This document shows, piece after piece, positions 50,390-61,266 of a stretch of 64,000 nt of DNA. The notes below the pieces were generated by a model. That model saw only the letters and a program-made list of their open reading frames with translations, was not told the origin of the DNA and ran no database searches. Positions within the stretch are counted from its first letter, which is position 1. Each line of letters opens with the position of its first letter. A program made the position numbers and the translations under genes. The stretch is from Manihot esculenta (Eukaryota > Streptophyta > Magnoliopsida > Malpighiales > Euphorbiaceae): positions 8,439,001 to 8,503,000 of the forward strand of contig NC_035170.2 of the NCBI RefSeq assembly GCF_001659605.2, read 5' to 3'.

Positions 50390-51494
50390 TCAGCTCCTTA
50401 GGTATGAGCGACAAAAAGTCAAATGAAATCCATTTTCTCATCTTGAAACAAATTAACATGTTTTGTAGAACAATCAACAATCATGTTAACTTTTATTCTT
50501 CATAAATGGAAAGCGTGTAGACCCAAATATAGTGCTAATTAGCCAGTGAGCTCAAACACCTCCTTGACTACATGGCTAATTATTGTCAACAACTGTGATG
50601 AAATGTACCTATCAAATTATCGAAAAAGTAGTCGCTAAAGTAAATTATCAACCGCTTACCAACTATTTAAAATACCAACGATAAAATTATCGATCGCTTA
50701 CCGATGAAAATTGTAGATATATATTCACCTTTTTATAGTAGATAATCTATCTAGGACTATTGTTAGAAATATGTTTCTTAATGTCTAAGATCAAGTTAAC
50801 AAATGCAACTCCTTTTACATGAATTATCTTATGGTAGACAATCTCGGGTTGTCATCCATCTGTAATACCACCACCACCTTCTTTAATGACTCACCACTTA
50901 ATTTTTTGGATGGATTACTAACTAACTACTCAAGAATTAATTAAATGAAAAGTAACTTTGTGCGAGTGAAGAGCTTGTCACTGGATGAGTTTAATTAGGC
51001 TTAATTAATGTACATTATCAGCTAGTAACTGCATGATATTAATTAAACCTAGCATGTATTGCCTAAAAAGTAAGCGGTGTCTTAAATTTATAATGTCCAA
51101 TAATGCTTGCTTCTCTTAGTCTATTACATTATAACTAAATATATAGCTAAAATTTAATAAAATATTTAGTTACGTTATTCCTTATAAAAAAAAAATTTCA
51201 AAGGCATTCTCACAGCAAGCAGCCCAAATGCTAAATGAGCTGGCCTTTTTGGATTTGATAAAGATAAGATGATATTACTTTTTCTGACCTTAGTGTTTGA
51301 TCTCCAATTGAATTAGTAATGCACCAAGTTCAAGATTAGCTTAATTTGTTGAATATTCTTCGGTCTTTTACATCGATTGTTAGTCAATTTATTAATTTCC
51401 ATAAATCTCATATTCTTTTTAGTAGTGCATGCCTCTAGGTCTGAAGTATGAAATTCTATGCAAATTTAATATGGGAGAATTGAAAGTATCTTAT
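50390..51494. other. TE debris, possible CACTA-type end
   Basis: No gene. 50610-50745 contains repeated words of the kind taccaacgataaaattatcg and gcttaccgatg, and ends cctttttatagtag. This resembles subterminal repeats and a TIR of a plant CACTA element, but the partner end was not found. Confidence 0.3.
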
Positions 51495-51889
51495 AAATAT
51501 TTGGGTTTGCTTTTGTTATTAGGGTGTTCTCGCTAATAGACTTTATCAATGTTAGAGGAAAGGGTTCATTCTAAGACATAATCTTAAAAACATAAGTTGC
51601 CTTCACAAGTAGGTAGAGCTACTCTAATCCACTATGTGCTGTTAGCCATTCCTTCATGCTCATGGCTACTTTTCAATACCTAGAGACATTTTTAGCTATG
51701 CTTAATAATTATTGTCTACTTTTTGGTGGGATAACAATGAAGAATCTAAGAAAATGAGTTGGGTTTAATTGGCATCATTCTTGTCGATCCAAATTATATT
51801 GAGGTGTAGGTTTTAATTGATTTTGAGAAGTTTAATCTTATATTTGGCTAAACAGTATTTGTGTCTTTTGCAAAATCCATCTAGCTTAT
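51495..51889 (+). mobile_element. LINE copy B, first part
   Basis: Close to 11925-12322 of LINE copy A over its whole length, including the end of reverse transcriptase (ggtgttctcgct, gaaaatgagttgggttt). It is cut at CTAGCTTAT by the Athila-derived element, whose target duplication is cttat. Confidence 0.8.
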
Positions 51890-53541
51890 TGATAGAACAT
51901 AATTTAGTCCAATTTATATTAATATTATTGATCAATATTTACATGATTTCTACTTAATTTAGTGCTTTTAATATTATTTTGCAGAAAATGGTGTAAAAGA
52001 GCACTTTGGAGAAAATCCCTCTAAAACTGCCTTATTTGGAGGAAAAGAGAGCAAGCCTGCCAAATTGGATTCAAGTCAAGCTAAATGAGGAAAATATTTT
52101 GAAATTTAAATATTCAAGCAACTTAGCACTTGGGCCCACACATGGGCAGCCCATTCTTGCACCATGGACCAGTGCACCTCTCAATTACGGGCCAAATGCA
52201 TGCTCCCACTTCACCATTCCCATGCACATTCACAAGCACATTGGACAGCCCATTCTCGCACATGGACCAAGCCCATTCTCTCACGTGGACCAAGCACTTC
52301 ACATGGACCCGCCAACGCACATGGGACACTCACACCTCAACACTCATCCGCACATTCAAGTGAACGGCAGCCCATTCCTCACAAAGAAGACAAGCGCACA
52401 TGTTCACACGTTCACATGCGGCATGGTGGGGACACGAACATCACTCTCGCACACGGGACATTCACTCTCTCACGTGGACAACATTGAATTTAGGGCGCAC
52501 TCCTCTGTACTTATTTAAAGAGCCTTAAGTGGCCGAAGAAGATGAATCGATCTCCACTCGGCAATTTCCGCAAGTCCGGCGCAAGGCAAAAGTAAAGAAT
52601 TCAATCTCTTCGGTTCTTCCTTCTTTCTTTTTCCTTTTATTTTTCTGTTTTTAATTCAACCATGAGTGGCTGAATTCTTTTAATCTAGTTGAATATTGGT
52701 TGAAGCTTTAGTTGTTTAATGGGTTGTGAGACTTGATCAAATATTGTTTAACTTTTGGGTGTTCAATATTCATACAATTTCATACTTAATTTTCATATTA
52801 CTTTGTTATTGAGATCTACGTTGATTTTTTATTGCAAAATAATTATTTATTAGTTTGAATGATTTAAGTCCGTAATTGCTTAGATTATTCTTACATAAGA
52901 ACACTTTGCATAAAAAACCAAGGAAATTGCATGATCTAGCATTATCTCCATACGTTTGGGTAGCTAGGATTGGATCTCTCTATTTCGTAATGCAATTAAC
53001 AGTTGTTTGTTGCCTGAGGCCCAAGAACGTTCCTTGGCAACTTGTTGATTAGTAATTGATTAGAGGACGTTCCCTAATTAATTTAATAATAAGGAGAGAC
53101 ATGGTGGTGAGAAGTGTCTTCCATCTCCATAACTAATTTATTCAATCAACCCAAAAGAACAAAGTGTCTGTGATCAATCCCAACAACTAAAGTGGATCCA
53201 ATACTTCAACTAGAGCTTTCTCATTATTGATTACTTTTTATTTAATTATTTGCTTTCCATTATTATTCTCATTATTAGTTTACTACAATCAATCTCAAAC
53301 CCCCCTGTTATTTTGTTGACAGTTTTTAATCCCAATTTCAGTTTATCTCGTTTTATCCCGCTTTCAGTTTTTATCTTATTTTTAGTTTATTATTGTTCCA
53401 GTTTATTTTCTTGGTCATAAAAAAGAAAAATAGATGAGTTCTCAATTCTCTGTGGATTCAATCCTTTCACTACTATCTACAGTTATAAATTGTTGGTAAC
53501 CAGAAAGGTTATTTTTGACCGGCTTCGACAACCGCGAGTCA
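51890..53541 (+). repeat. 5' LTR of the Athila-derived element
   Basis: 1652 bp. Open frames in it (for example about 52006-52518, rich in HGP/THMG peptides) arise from short cacatggac-like repeats and are not considered genes. Confidence 0.93.
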
Positions 53542-53546
53542 AAAAT

Positions 53547-53564
53547 TGGCGCCGTTGCCAGGGA
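53547..53564 (+). other. Primer-binding site, tRNA-Asp type
   Basis: TGGCGCCGTTGCCAGGGA, five bases after the LTR. This is the form known from Athila/Calypso-type elements (tRNA-Asp), with one mismatch to the usual word. Confidence 0.85.
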
Positions 53565-53705
53565 GTTGATTTAACTTATTTGTTTTTCTTTTACGACCCA
53601 AAAAAAAAAAGGGGGACACCACTGAACCTCCCATTGAAGGGCATCCCATCGCAGAGCTTGTTTTAGAAGCCTCTAAAACACAACATGCCATCGCAGAATT
53701 GATTC

Positions 53706-55118
53706 ATGGATGAGGTATGTACATCTACTCTTTCCTCCCAGCTTTCTGAACTGATCTCTGTTGTGAAAAGTTATGTCATAGGTAAAGCTCAACAATTTCA
53801 GCCACCAAGGCCATATGGGACCTACGCATATGTAGGACACCCAACTGAACAATGTCCTATACTTTATGAGGATGACCAACCAGTGCATACATTTGGAGGA
53901 TTCAATAGTCAGCCCAGACATACTTTTGGAGGATACTATGAACAGCCTAGATATGATCCATACTATGATACATACAATCCAGGTTGGAGAGACTGTCCAG
54001 ACTTCAGTTATGCATGGGCTAACGACTACCAAAATTATCAAGGAAATCAAGCCCAAGAAGCACCTCCAAGTTCCAATAGGCACCTTGAAGAGATGATGGA
54101 GACATTGACAACTTCTGTGCTAAGCCTCCAAACCCAGATGGGACAAATGGCCACCTCATTAAATGCAATCATGTTAAGAAGAGAGGAAGAGCTTCAAGAT
54201 GTATGGGATGATGATGAAAGCTCACAAATACAAGAACAAGTTGCTGAAGAAACACAACCAAAAAACTGTTTGTCCAAACAAACTTGTCAAACAGAACCTG
54301 TTGATAGTTTAGATATTATTGATTGTTTGAGCAAAGATATTTTTTATATGAATCAAGATAATATACTAAACAATGATCTTTGCAGGAAAGAGAGCCAGAA
54401 AGAGCCAGAATTGAAAGAAACTGACTGTTACATCCAACAGGTGGACTGCAGCCATACACAGAATAAAGAAAGCACTGAAGCACCTCTTCAGAAGGATGCG
54501 CAGAAGGGCCTTGCGCAATCTGAAACATCTTCAAGCGCGCCCTTTCAGCTTCCAACGCAGGCCAGTCCTCTCTTTCAGACAGGTCTTGCTCAGAAGGAGG
54601 CCCCTGGATCCAGTTCTGCCAAAAGCCTTGCGCAGGACAGTCTTGCAATACTTCCAGTTGCACCTCTTCAGTTTCCATCGCATGAAACTCCTTCCATCCT
54701 TCCATTGCAGGCCAATCTTGCGCAGAAGGAGCAAACTGAAACCATTTCAGCCATAGATCCAATGCAAACAACCCATGCTCACAAGGAACAAATGGTATTC
54801 CAAGCACCCAAACCAAAGGACCATGCGGATCAATGCCTGCCCAAACCTCTGGATAAGGTAGAGTTTGTTTTGCCTGAATTCAGTACTAAATTGCAGCTAG
54901 CCATAGAGAAACATGAATTGGAGTTCAAAGTGCTTCCCAATCATCTCAAAAATGCAAACATAAGGGCTAGAGGCACACCTCATCTGAAAGAAAAGAAGCT
55001 AATCATGTTGCTTCATGAGTACATGGAAAAAATAGGATGGGCTAGGACCAAATCAAAAGGAGTGCTACACTTTTTGCTCAATGCAGTTGGGACTCTTTTC
55101 CCTTCCCCAATTACTTGA
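53706..55118 (+). CDS. Truncated Athila-type Gag with pol linker remnant
   Basis: An open 470-aa frame. Residues about 40-125 carry hallmarks of the Athila-type Gag C-terminal half: HPTEQCP (half of a zinc knuckle), repeated FGG-Q-P blocks, YNPGWRDCPDF, then LEEMMETL and SLQTQMGQMATSLNA, a likely coiled coil. The middle (about 180-370) is low-complexity with repeated LAQ/QKE/APLQ units. The end (about 390-460) holds FKVLPNHLKNA and EYMEKIGWARTKSKG, resembling the segment just before reverse transcriptase. The Gag matrix/capsid part upstream and all enzymes are missing. The frame stays open despite about 2.7% LTR divergence. The true start is uncertain; the first ATG is at 53706. Function as a protein is unproven. 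Confidence 0.65.
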   Translation: MDEVCTSTLSSQLSELISVVKSYVIGKAQQFQPPRPYGTYAYVGHPTEQCPILYEDDQPVHTFGGFNSQPRHTFGGYYEQPRYDPYYDTYNPGWRDCPDFSYAWANDYQNYQGNQAQEAPPSSNRHLEEMMETLTTSVLSLQTQMGQMATSLNAIMLRREEELQDVWDDDESSQIQEQVAEETQPKNCLSKQTCQTEPVDSLDIIDCLSKDIFYMNQDNILNNDLCRKESQKEPELKETDCYIQQVDCSHTQNKESTEAPLQKDAQKGLAQSETSSSAPFQLPTQASPLFQTGLAQKEAPGSSSAKSLAQDSLAILPVAPLQFPSHETPSILPLQANLAQKEQTETISAIDPMQTTHAHKEQMVFQAPKPKDHADQCLPKPLDKVEFVLPEFSTKLQLAIEKHELEFKVLPNHLKNANIRARGTPHLKEKKLIMLLHEYMEKIGWARTKSKGVLHFLLNAVGTLFPSPIT

Positions 55119-56110
55119 GCCTTGATCAAGTGAATCGCACCATGCACACCACACCCAGGGGAGTACTCAGTTTCTTTTGCATTTTAATAATTCCTATACA
55201 TTGAGGACAATGCATGATTTAGGTGTGGGGGTGCATATTTCTGAATTTTTAATTTTTGCTTTAATTTTCAGTTTGAATTTTTATTTTCATTTTCAGTGTG
55301 ATTTTTTTTCAATTTTTCGTTTTGCTTTCAATAACACACACAACCACAGTCTCCTTCCTTTTTGTATTTTGAGATGCTTTACTCATCATATAGACTATGT
55401 TGGATGAGTTTTCTTTCCATGACCCCATTGATGTGATGACTCTTTAAACTTATGTTGAATCAATTGCAGTGAGTTATATTCATGTTTGGAATTTCCTTTT
55501 GAATTGAATCTTTGAGTTTGCCATGGTGAAAAATATATTGATGACACTCATAAGAGAGAATGAATTGAAAATTGTGTGAATGAACTTAACAGGACTTGAT
55601 TTAGCAATTGGTGTTGATTTGCCCAAATCATTGAGAGAAAGAAATTCACAAAGGCTTAGACTTCAAAAGCACAAATTGAAAATTGTTCAAATGGTCAAAA
55701 GACTATGAACAGAGCTAGTAGCCACTTGGACAGGTGACCAACTGAGTAACTGGGGGTGGGTATCACAAATATGTACCTTCACGTCAAAAGGTTGGTGACT
55801 TGTTCAAGCAAAATTAAAAGTGCAAAAAGCTGAATAAAGTACTTCAAGGTAAAGGCAAGTCACTCTGAAAGCTAGAAAAAGTCTTATCTGAACAAATAAT
55901 ATGTGCATGTATGATCTCTCTTGAGTAAAATAAATCCTAGCCATGGTAAGTAAAAGGAAACAAGGAAAGAAAGTGAGTAATCTTCATGCATATATTCTTC
56001 GCTGCAATGATTCAAAATAGGTGTCTTGAGTAAGAGCTTAAGTGGAAATAAGGATCTAGAGTAAGAAAGCTTATTTGACTATGTTTATTTGCTTAGGACA
56101 AGCAAAAGGC
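55119..56110. other. Non-coding internal region of the Athila-derived element
   Basis: About 1 kb without a significant frame. It includes a short ggtgtgggggtgc word near 55222 resembling an internal polypurine tract. Confidence 0.6.
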
Positions 56111-56126
56111 TAGGTGTGGGGGTATT
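56111..56126 (+). other. Polypurine tract of the Athila-derived element
   Basis: TAGGTGTGGGGGTATT directly before the 3' LTR at 56127. Confidence 0.85.
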
Positions 56127-57776
56127 TGATAGAGCATAATTTAGTCCAATTTATATTAATATTATTGATGAATATTTACATGATTTCTGCTTAATTTAGT
56201 GCTTTTAATATTATTTTGCAGAAAATGGTGTAAAAGAGCACTTTGAAGAAAATCCCTCTAAAACTGCCTTATTTGGAGCAAAAGAGAGCAAGCCTGCCAA
56301 GTTGGATTCAAGTCAAGCTAAATGAGGAAAATATTTTGAAATTTAAATATTCAAGCAACTTAGCACTTGGGCCCACACATAGGCAGCCCATTCTTGCACC
56401 ATGGACCAGTGCACCTCTCAATTACGGGCCAAATGCATGCTCCCACTTCACCATTCCCATGCACATTCACAAGCACATTAGATAGCCCATTTCTGCACAT
56501 GGACCAAGCCCATTCTCTCACGTGGACCAAGCACTTCACATGGACCCGCCAACGCACATGGGACACTCACGCCTCAACACTCACCCGCACATTCAAGTGA
56601 ACAGCAGCCCATTCCTCACAAAGAAGACAAGCGCACATGTTCACACGTTCACATGCGGCATGGTGGGGACATGCACATCACTCTCGCACACGGGACATTC
56701 ACTCTCTCACGTGGACAACATTGAATTTAGGGCGCACTCCTCTGTACTTATTTAAAGAGCCTTAAGTGGCCGAAGAAGATGAATCAATCTCCACTCGGCA
56801 ATTTCCGCAAGTCCGGCGCAAGGCAGAAGTAAAGAATTCAATCTCTTCGGTTCTTCCTTCTTTCTTTTTCCTTTTATTTTTCTATTTTTAATTCAGCCAT
56901 GAGTGGCTGAATTCTTTTAATCTAGTTGAATATTGGTTGAAGCTTTAGTTGTTTAATGGGTTGTGAGACTTGATCAAATATTGTTTAACTTTTGGGTGTT
57001 CAATATTCATACAATTTCATACTTAATTTTCATATTACTTTGTTATTGAGATCTACGTTGATTTTTTATTGCAAAATAATTATTTGTTAGTTTGAATGAT
57101 TTAAGTCCGTAATTGCTTATATTATTCTTACATAAGAATACTTGGCATAAAAACCAAGAAAGTTGCATGATCTAGCGTTATATCCATACGTTTGGGTAGC
57201 TAGGATTGGATCTCTCTATTTCTTAATGCAATTAATAGTTATTTGTTGCCTGAGGCCCAAGGACATTCCTTGGCAACTTGTTGATTAGTAATTGATTAGA
57301 GGATGTTCCCTAATTAATTTAATAATAAGGAGAGACATGGTGGTGAGAAGCGTCTTCCATCTCCATAACTAATCTATTCAATCAACCCAAAAGAACAAAG
57401 TGTCTGTGATCAATCCCAACAACTAAAGTGGATCCAATACTTCAACTAGAGCTTTCTCATTATTGATTACTTTTTATTTAATTATTTGCTTTCCATTATT
57501 ATTCTCATTATTAGTTTACTACAATCAATCTCAAACCCCCTGTTATTTTGTTGACAGTTTTTAATCCGAATTTCAGTTTATCTCGTTTTATCCCGCTTTC
57601 AGTTTTTATCTTATTTTTAGTTTATTATTGTTCCAGTTTATTTTCTTGGTCATAAAAAAGAGAAATAGGTGAGTTCTCAATTCTCTGTGCATTCGATCCT
57701 TTCACCACTATCTACAGTTATAAATTGTTGGTAACCAGAAAGATTATTTTTGACCGGTTTCGACAACCGCGAGTCA
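56127..57776 (+). repeat. 3' LTR of the Athila-derived element
   Basis: 1650 bp, TGATAGAGC...GCGAGTCA, about 97% identical to the 5' LTR. Confidence 0.93.
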
Positions 57777-58476
57777 CTTATGGATTCAAATTTTAAAGGG
57801 CTTATACTTTGCTAGATCCTCATTCTAATAGGTAAAAGGCATACTTCATGAATATATGACAGAATCTATTGGCCATGTGAAATGTACTTCGAGAAGTAGT
57901 CTATATGAATATAAGGGATAATCAAAATACTCTTTTTAGGATGATCCTTAGATTCCTTGGGTAGAGACATTGCACATTTCCAACTCATATTAATATGGTC
58001 GTTGATCTCATTAATCATAATGCTTTAGATAGTCAAAATACTAGTTGGTATTTTGGTTTTTTTTTTTTTGGATTGGTAACAAGCTCAAGCAATTATTTCA
58101 ACCCATGTGGCTCCTTTGGGGACGTTAAATTTATTAGTTTGGTACTTCAAGAAAAATGGACAATATAGTGTGAAGTTGGGTTATTAAATGTTCATGAAGT
58201 TGGCCTCTACTCTTGCATTTCCTACTAGGTCCTCTTCTTCCTTTACTCTTTCCCCGAGCATGTGGAAAGGAATTTAGTCTTTTCAGGTTTCTCCTAAGTA
58301 TTGATCTTTCCTTTGGTAGGTTCTTCATAATGTTTTGCATGTTTTATCTAATTTAGTTAGATGTGGAATATTGAATAATTCCAACTGCAAGATTTGTTAG
58401 CTTTAGCCCGAAATAATAGGATACATGTTGTTTTGAAATGATCATGCTCAGACAATATAACTTTTCAATCTTTGAG
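57777..58476 (+). mobile_element. LINE copy B, second part
   Basis: Continues copy B from CTTATGGATTC, matching copy A 12315-13008, including the zf-RVT region (cttcaagaaaaatggacaat near 58145). It is interrupted after ...TTTGAG by the gypsy LTR at 58477. Confidence 0.8.
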
Positions 58477-59213
58477 TGTAATACCTAACTAAACTCCGGT
58501 GTCGAAATTTTAATTTTTCGACGGAATCTTCGTCGGAATTCAGAATTTCGAAACTGAAATATTTAGAAGGGTAAAACAGGGCTTTTATAAAATGAATTTG
58601 AAGCATTTTTTTAAACGTGTTAAAAAAAGGGTTTTATAAAGGTTTTAAGGTTCGATCGTCGAACCTTCAAGTTCGGTCGCTGAAGGCGGCTTCTCTAGCC
58701 ACATATAAAAAGCCTTTAGCTCAAAAATGTGAAAACTCTGATACAAGTAAGGAAATAATACGATATTTCAAAGATTTAAAATGGAAAACTCCAAATCATG
58801 ACAAATCAAGTTACTATCGCTCAATTCAAGACTTACGAGATAAAAACTATATTTGAAAAGCATAGGAGAATAAGGAAACAAGCCACATTCTCTTCAATAT
58901 ATGTGAACACACAACACAATTTCAGATCGCGTAATACTTATATGGCTAAATTGCATTTAGGCCAATTTTGTTATTTTGGTATTTTACTATTTTATAGGAT
59001 TTATTTTAAATTAATTTGGCCTATATTAGAAGCCAAATTCATGAAGCCATTTAGGAAGGAGATTTCTCCATAATAATTTAGGAAAATGATCTTTAATGTA
59101 ATATAGGTTTGACTATTTGACTAGATATTATTCCTATATTGTAATTACACCTTCCTACAATAGAATTAGGGTTTGAAGGCTATAAAAACACGCAAAGATA
59201 TCTTCCAAAAGGA

Positions 59214-59393
59214 TGCTCTACTATCCCCCTGACTAACGAATGTAATTAGAAATATAGATAATAGAGCGAAGATTGCTCTATCACACCCCTAACCAATGAA
59301 TGTGATTAAAAACATAGATAATGGAGCGAAGGTTACTCTATCACACCCCTAACCAATCAATGTGATTAGAAACATAGATAATCAAGTGATTCC
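59214..59393. repeat. 60-bp repeat, three copies (LTR 3)
   Basis: Units start at 59214, 59274 and 59334: tgctcta, then ccccta/gaccaa, then atgtgattagaaa, then atagataat, then gagcgaag. Each boundary can form a TAGAGC...GCTCTA hairpin. Confidence 0.85.
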
Positions 59394-60360
59394 AGCTTAG
59401 AGAACGCCACAAGATCATTTTTTCACAAGGTTAAATCTTGATAAGTTGCTAAATAATGGAGAAGAACAAAATATTGTTCATAACATCATCTTTTTTTCAT
59501 TGGCTTATTGTGCCTGCCACCTTAAGGGTGTTTTTATAGCCTTCAAACCCTAATTCTATTGTAGAAAAGTGCAATTACAATATATGAATGATATCTAATC
59601 AAATAGTCAAACCTGAATTACGTTAAAGATCATTTTCCTACATTATTATGGAGAAATCTCCTTTCAAAATGGCTTCATGAATTTGGCTTCTAATATAGGC
59701 TAAATTAATTTAAAACAAATCCTATAAAATACTAAAATACCAAAGTAATAAAATTTGCCTAAATGCAATTTGGCCAAATAAGCATTACGCGATCTGAAAA
59801 TGTGTTGCGTGTTCACATGTATTGAAGAGAATGTGGCTTGTTTCCTTATTCTCTCATACTTTTCAAATATAGTTTTAATCTCGTAAGTCTTGAATTGAGC
59901 GATAGTAACTTGATTTGTCATGATTTGGAGTTTTTCATTTTAAATCTTTGAAGCATCATATTATTCCCTTACTCGTATCATTCTCTCCTTCTTCGAAAAG
60001 ATTCGTCCTTGAATTTTTAATCATAATTACAATAAAAGAATCGACATACATGGGATTCTCTTTAAATTCAATATGACATTTTGCAAATAAAGTACTAAAC
60101 TTTGACATCTCTCCTCTTTTTCCTTTTTTTTTTTTTGAAATCAAACAATTGAAATGATTTTTTTTTCTTTACTCTTTTTTTTATCTCTCACTTTTTAAAA
60201 AAAAAATCTCACACACCTGAAATAAAAAAAAATTTTCTCTATTTTTTTTAAGAGAAACTATAATATAAACCAAAATAAAAAATTAATAAGATAGAAAAAA
60301 ACTAAAAAAAAACTTACGAAATAAATAAATATAGATAAATAGAAATTTATCTATCACCAT

Positions 60361-60372
60361 GCTCTGATACCA
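60361..60372 (-). other. Primer-binding site of the minimal element, tRNA-Met type
   Basis: The minus strand reads TGGTATCAGAGC next to the LTR end at 60376. A second copy at 61646-61657 has one substitution. Confidence 0.8.
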
Positions 60373-60375
60373 AAC

Positions 60376-61266
60376 TGATGCGGAACTCAGGATCAACATG
60401 TGATCAAAATCCCATCACACAACTTGACAAAGAACAAGACAAAGATATCTTCCAGAAAGTTGCTCTACTACACCCCTGACCAACAAATGTGATTAGAAAT
60501 ATAAATAATAGAGCGAAGATTGCTCTACCACACCCCTAACCAACGAATGTGATTAAAAATATAGATAATGGAGCGAAGATTGCTCTATCACAACCCTAAC
60601 CAATTAATGTGATTAGAAATATAGATAATCAAGCGATTTCAACTTCGAGAACGCCACAAGAAATTCTTGATAAGTTAACTTAGTATGGAGGATATCTATA
60701 TTAGAACGCCACAAGGTTAAATCTTGATAAGTTGCTAAATAATAGAGAAGAACAAAATATTGTTCATAACATCATCTTTTTTTCATTGGCTTCTTGTGAC
60801 TGCCACCTTAAGGGTGTTTTTATAGCCTTCAAACCCTAATTCTATTGTAGGAAGGTGTAATTACAATATAGGAATGATATCTAATCAAATAGTTAAACCT
60901 GAATTACATTAAAGATCATTTTCTTAAATTATTATGGAGAAATCTCCTTCCTAAATGGTTTCATGAATTTGGCTTCTAATATAAGCCAAATTAATTTAAA
61001 ACAAATCTTATAAAATACTAAAATAACAAAATAACAAAATTTGCCTAAATGCAATTTGACCATATAAGTATTACGCGATCTGAAATTGTGTTGCGCATTC
61101 ACATATATTGAAGAGAATGTGGCTTGTTTCCTTATTCTCCCATGCTTTCCAAATATAGTTTTAATCTCGTAAGTTTTGAATTGAGCGATAGTAACTTGAT
61201 TTGTCATGATTTAGAGTTTTTCATTTTAAATCTTTGATGCATCGTATTATTTCCTTACTCGTATCA
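60376..61266 (-). repeat. Complete LTR of the minimal element
   Basis: 891 bp between the primer site (60361-60372) and the minus-strand polypurine tract GAAGAAGGAGAGAA (61267 onward). Minus orientation TGATACGAGTAAGG...TTCCGCATCA. A 91-aa open frame inside it recurs in the other LTR copies and is not a gene. Confidence 0.85.
60461..60636. repeat. 60-bp repeat, three copies (LTR 2)
   Basis: Units start at 60461, 60521 and 60581, with the same unit as at 59214. A third set is at about 61746-61925. Confidence 0.85.

Larger units (their letters stand above)
51890..57776 (+). mobile_element. Athila-derived LTR retrotransposon lacking pol (LARD-like)
   Basis: A 5887-bp element, TGATAGAAC...GCGAGTCA, flanked by the target duplication cttat (51885-51889 and 57777-57781). 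It has two LTRs (1652 and 1650 bp), a tRNA-Asp-type primer site, one Gag-like open frame, about 1 kb of non-coding DNA and a polypurine tract. About 45 LTR substitutions by eye (about 2.7%) make it older than elements 1 and 2. No reverse transcriptase or integrase is present, so movement would need a relative's enzymes. Confidence 0.93.

Noticed and set aside
52006..52518. 170-aa open frame in the 5' LTR of the Athila-derived element
   Set aside because: It lies entirely within the LTR, is rich in short repeats, and is cut to about 80 residues in the 3' LTR copy at 56243.
54316..54816. 166-aa minus-strand open frame opposite the Athila-type Gag
   Set aside because: It is a shadow of the low-complexity LAQ/QKE region on the plus strand, where Gag-like motifs are recognisable.
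58798..59073. 91-aa frame MTNQVTIAQFKTYEI... also at 59700-59921 and 60932-61207
   Set aside because: It is part of the minimal-element LTR in each copy, in forward and reverse orientation, with no domain and no relation to Gag.
59214..59393. Regularly spaced 60-bp repeats suggesting a CRISPR-like array
   Set aside because: Units are contiguous without spacers and occur in each LTR of a plant retroelement.
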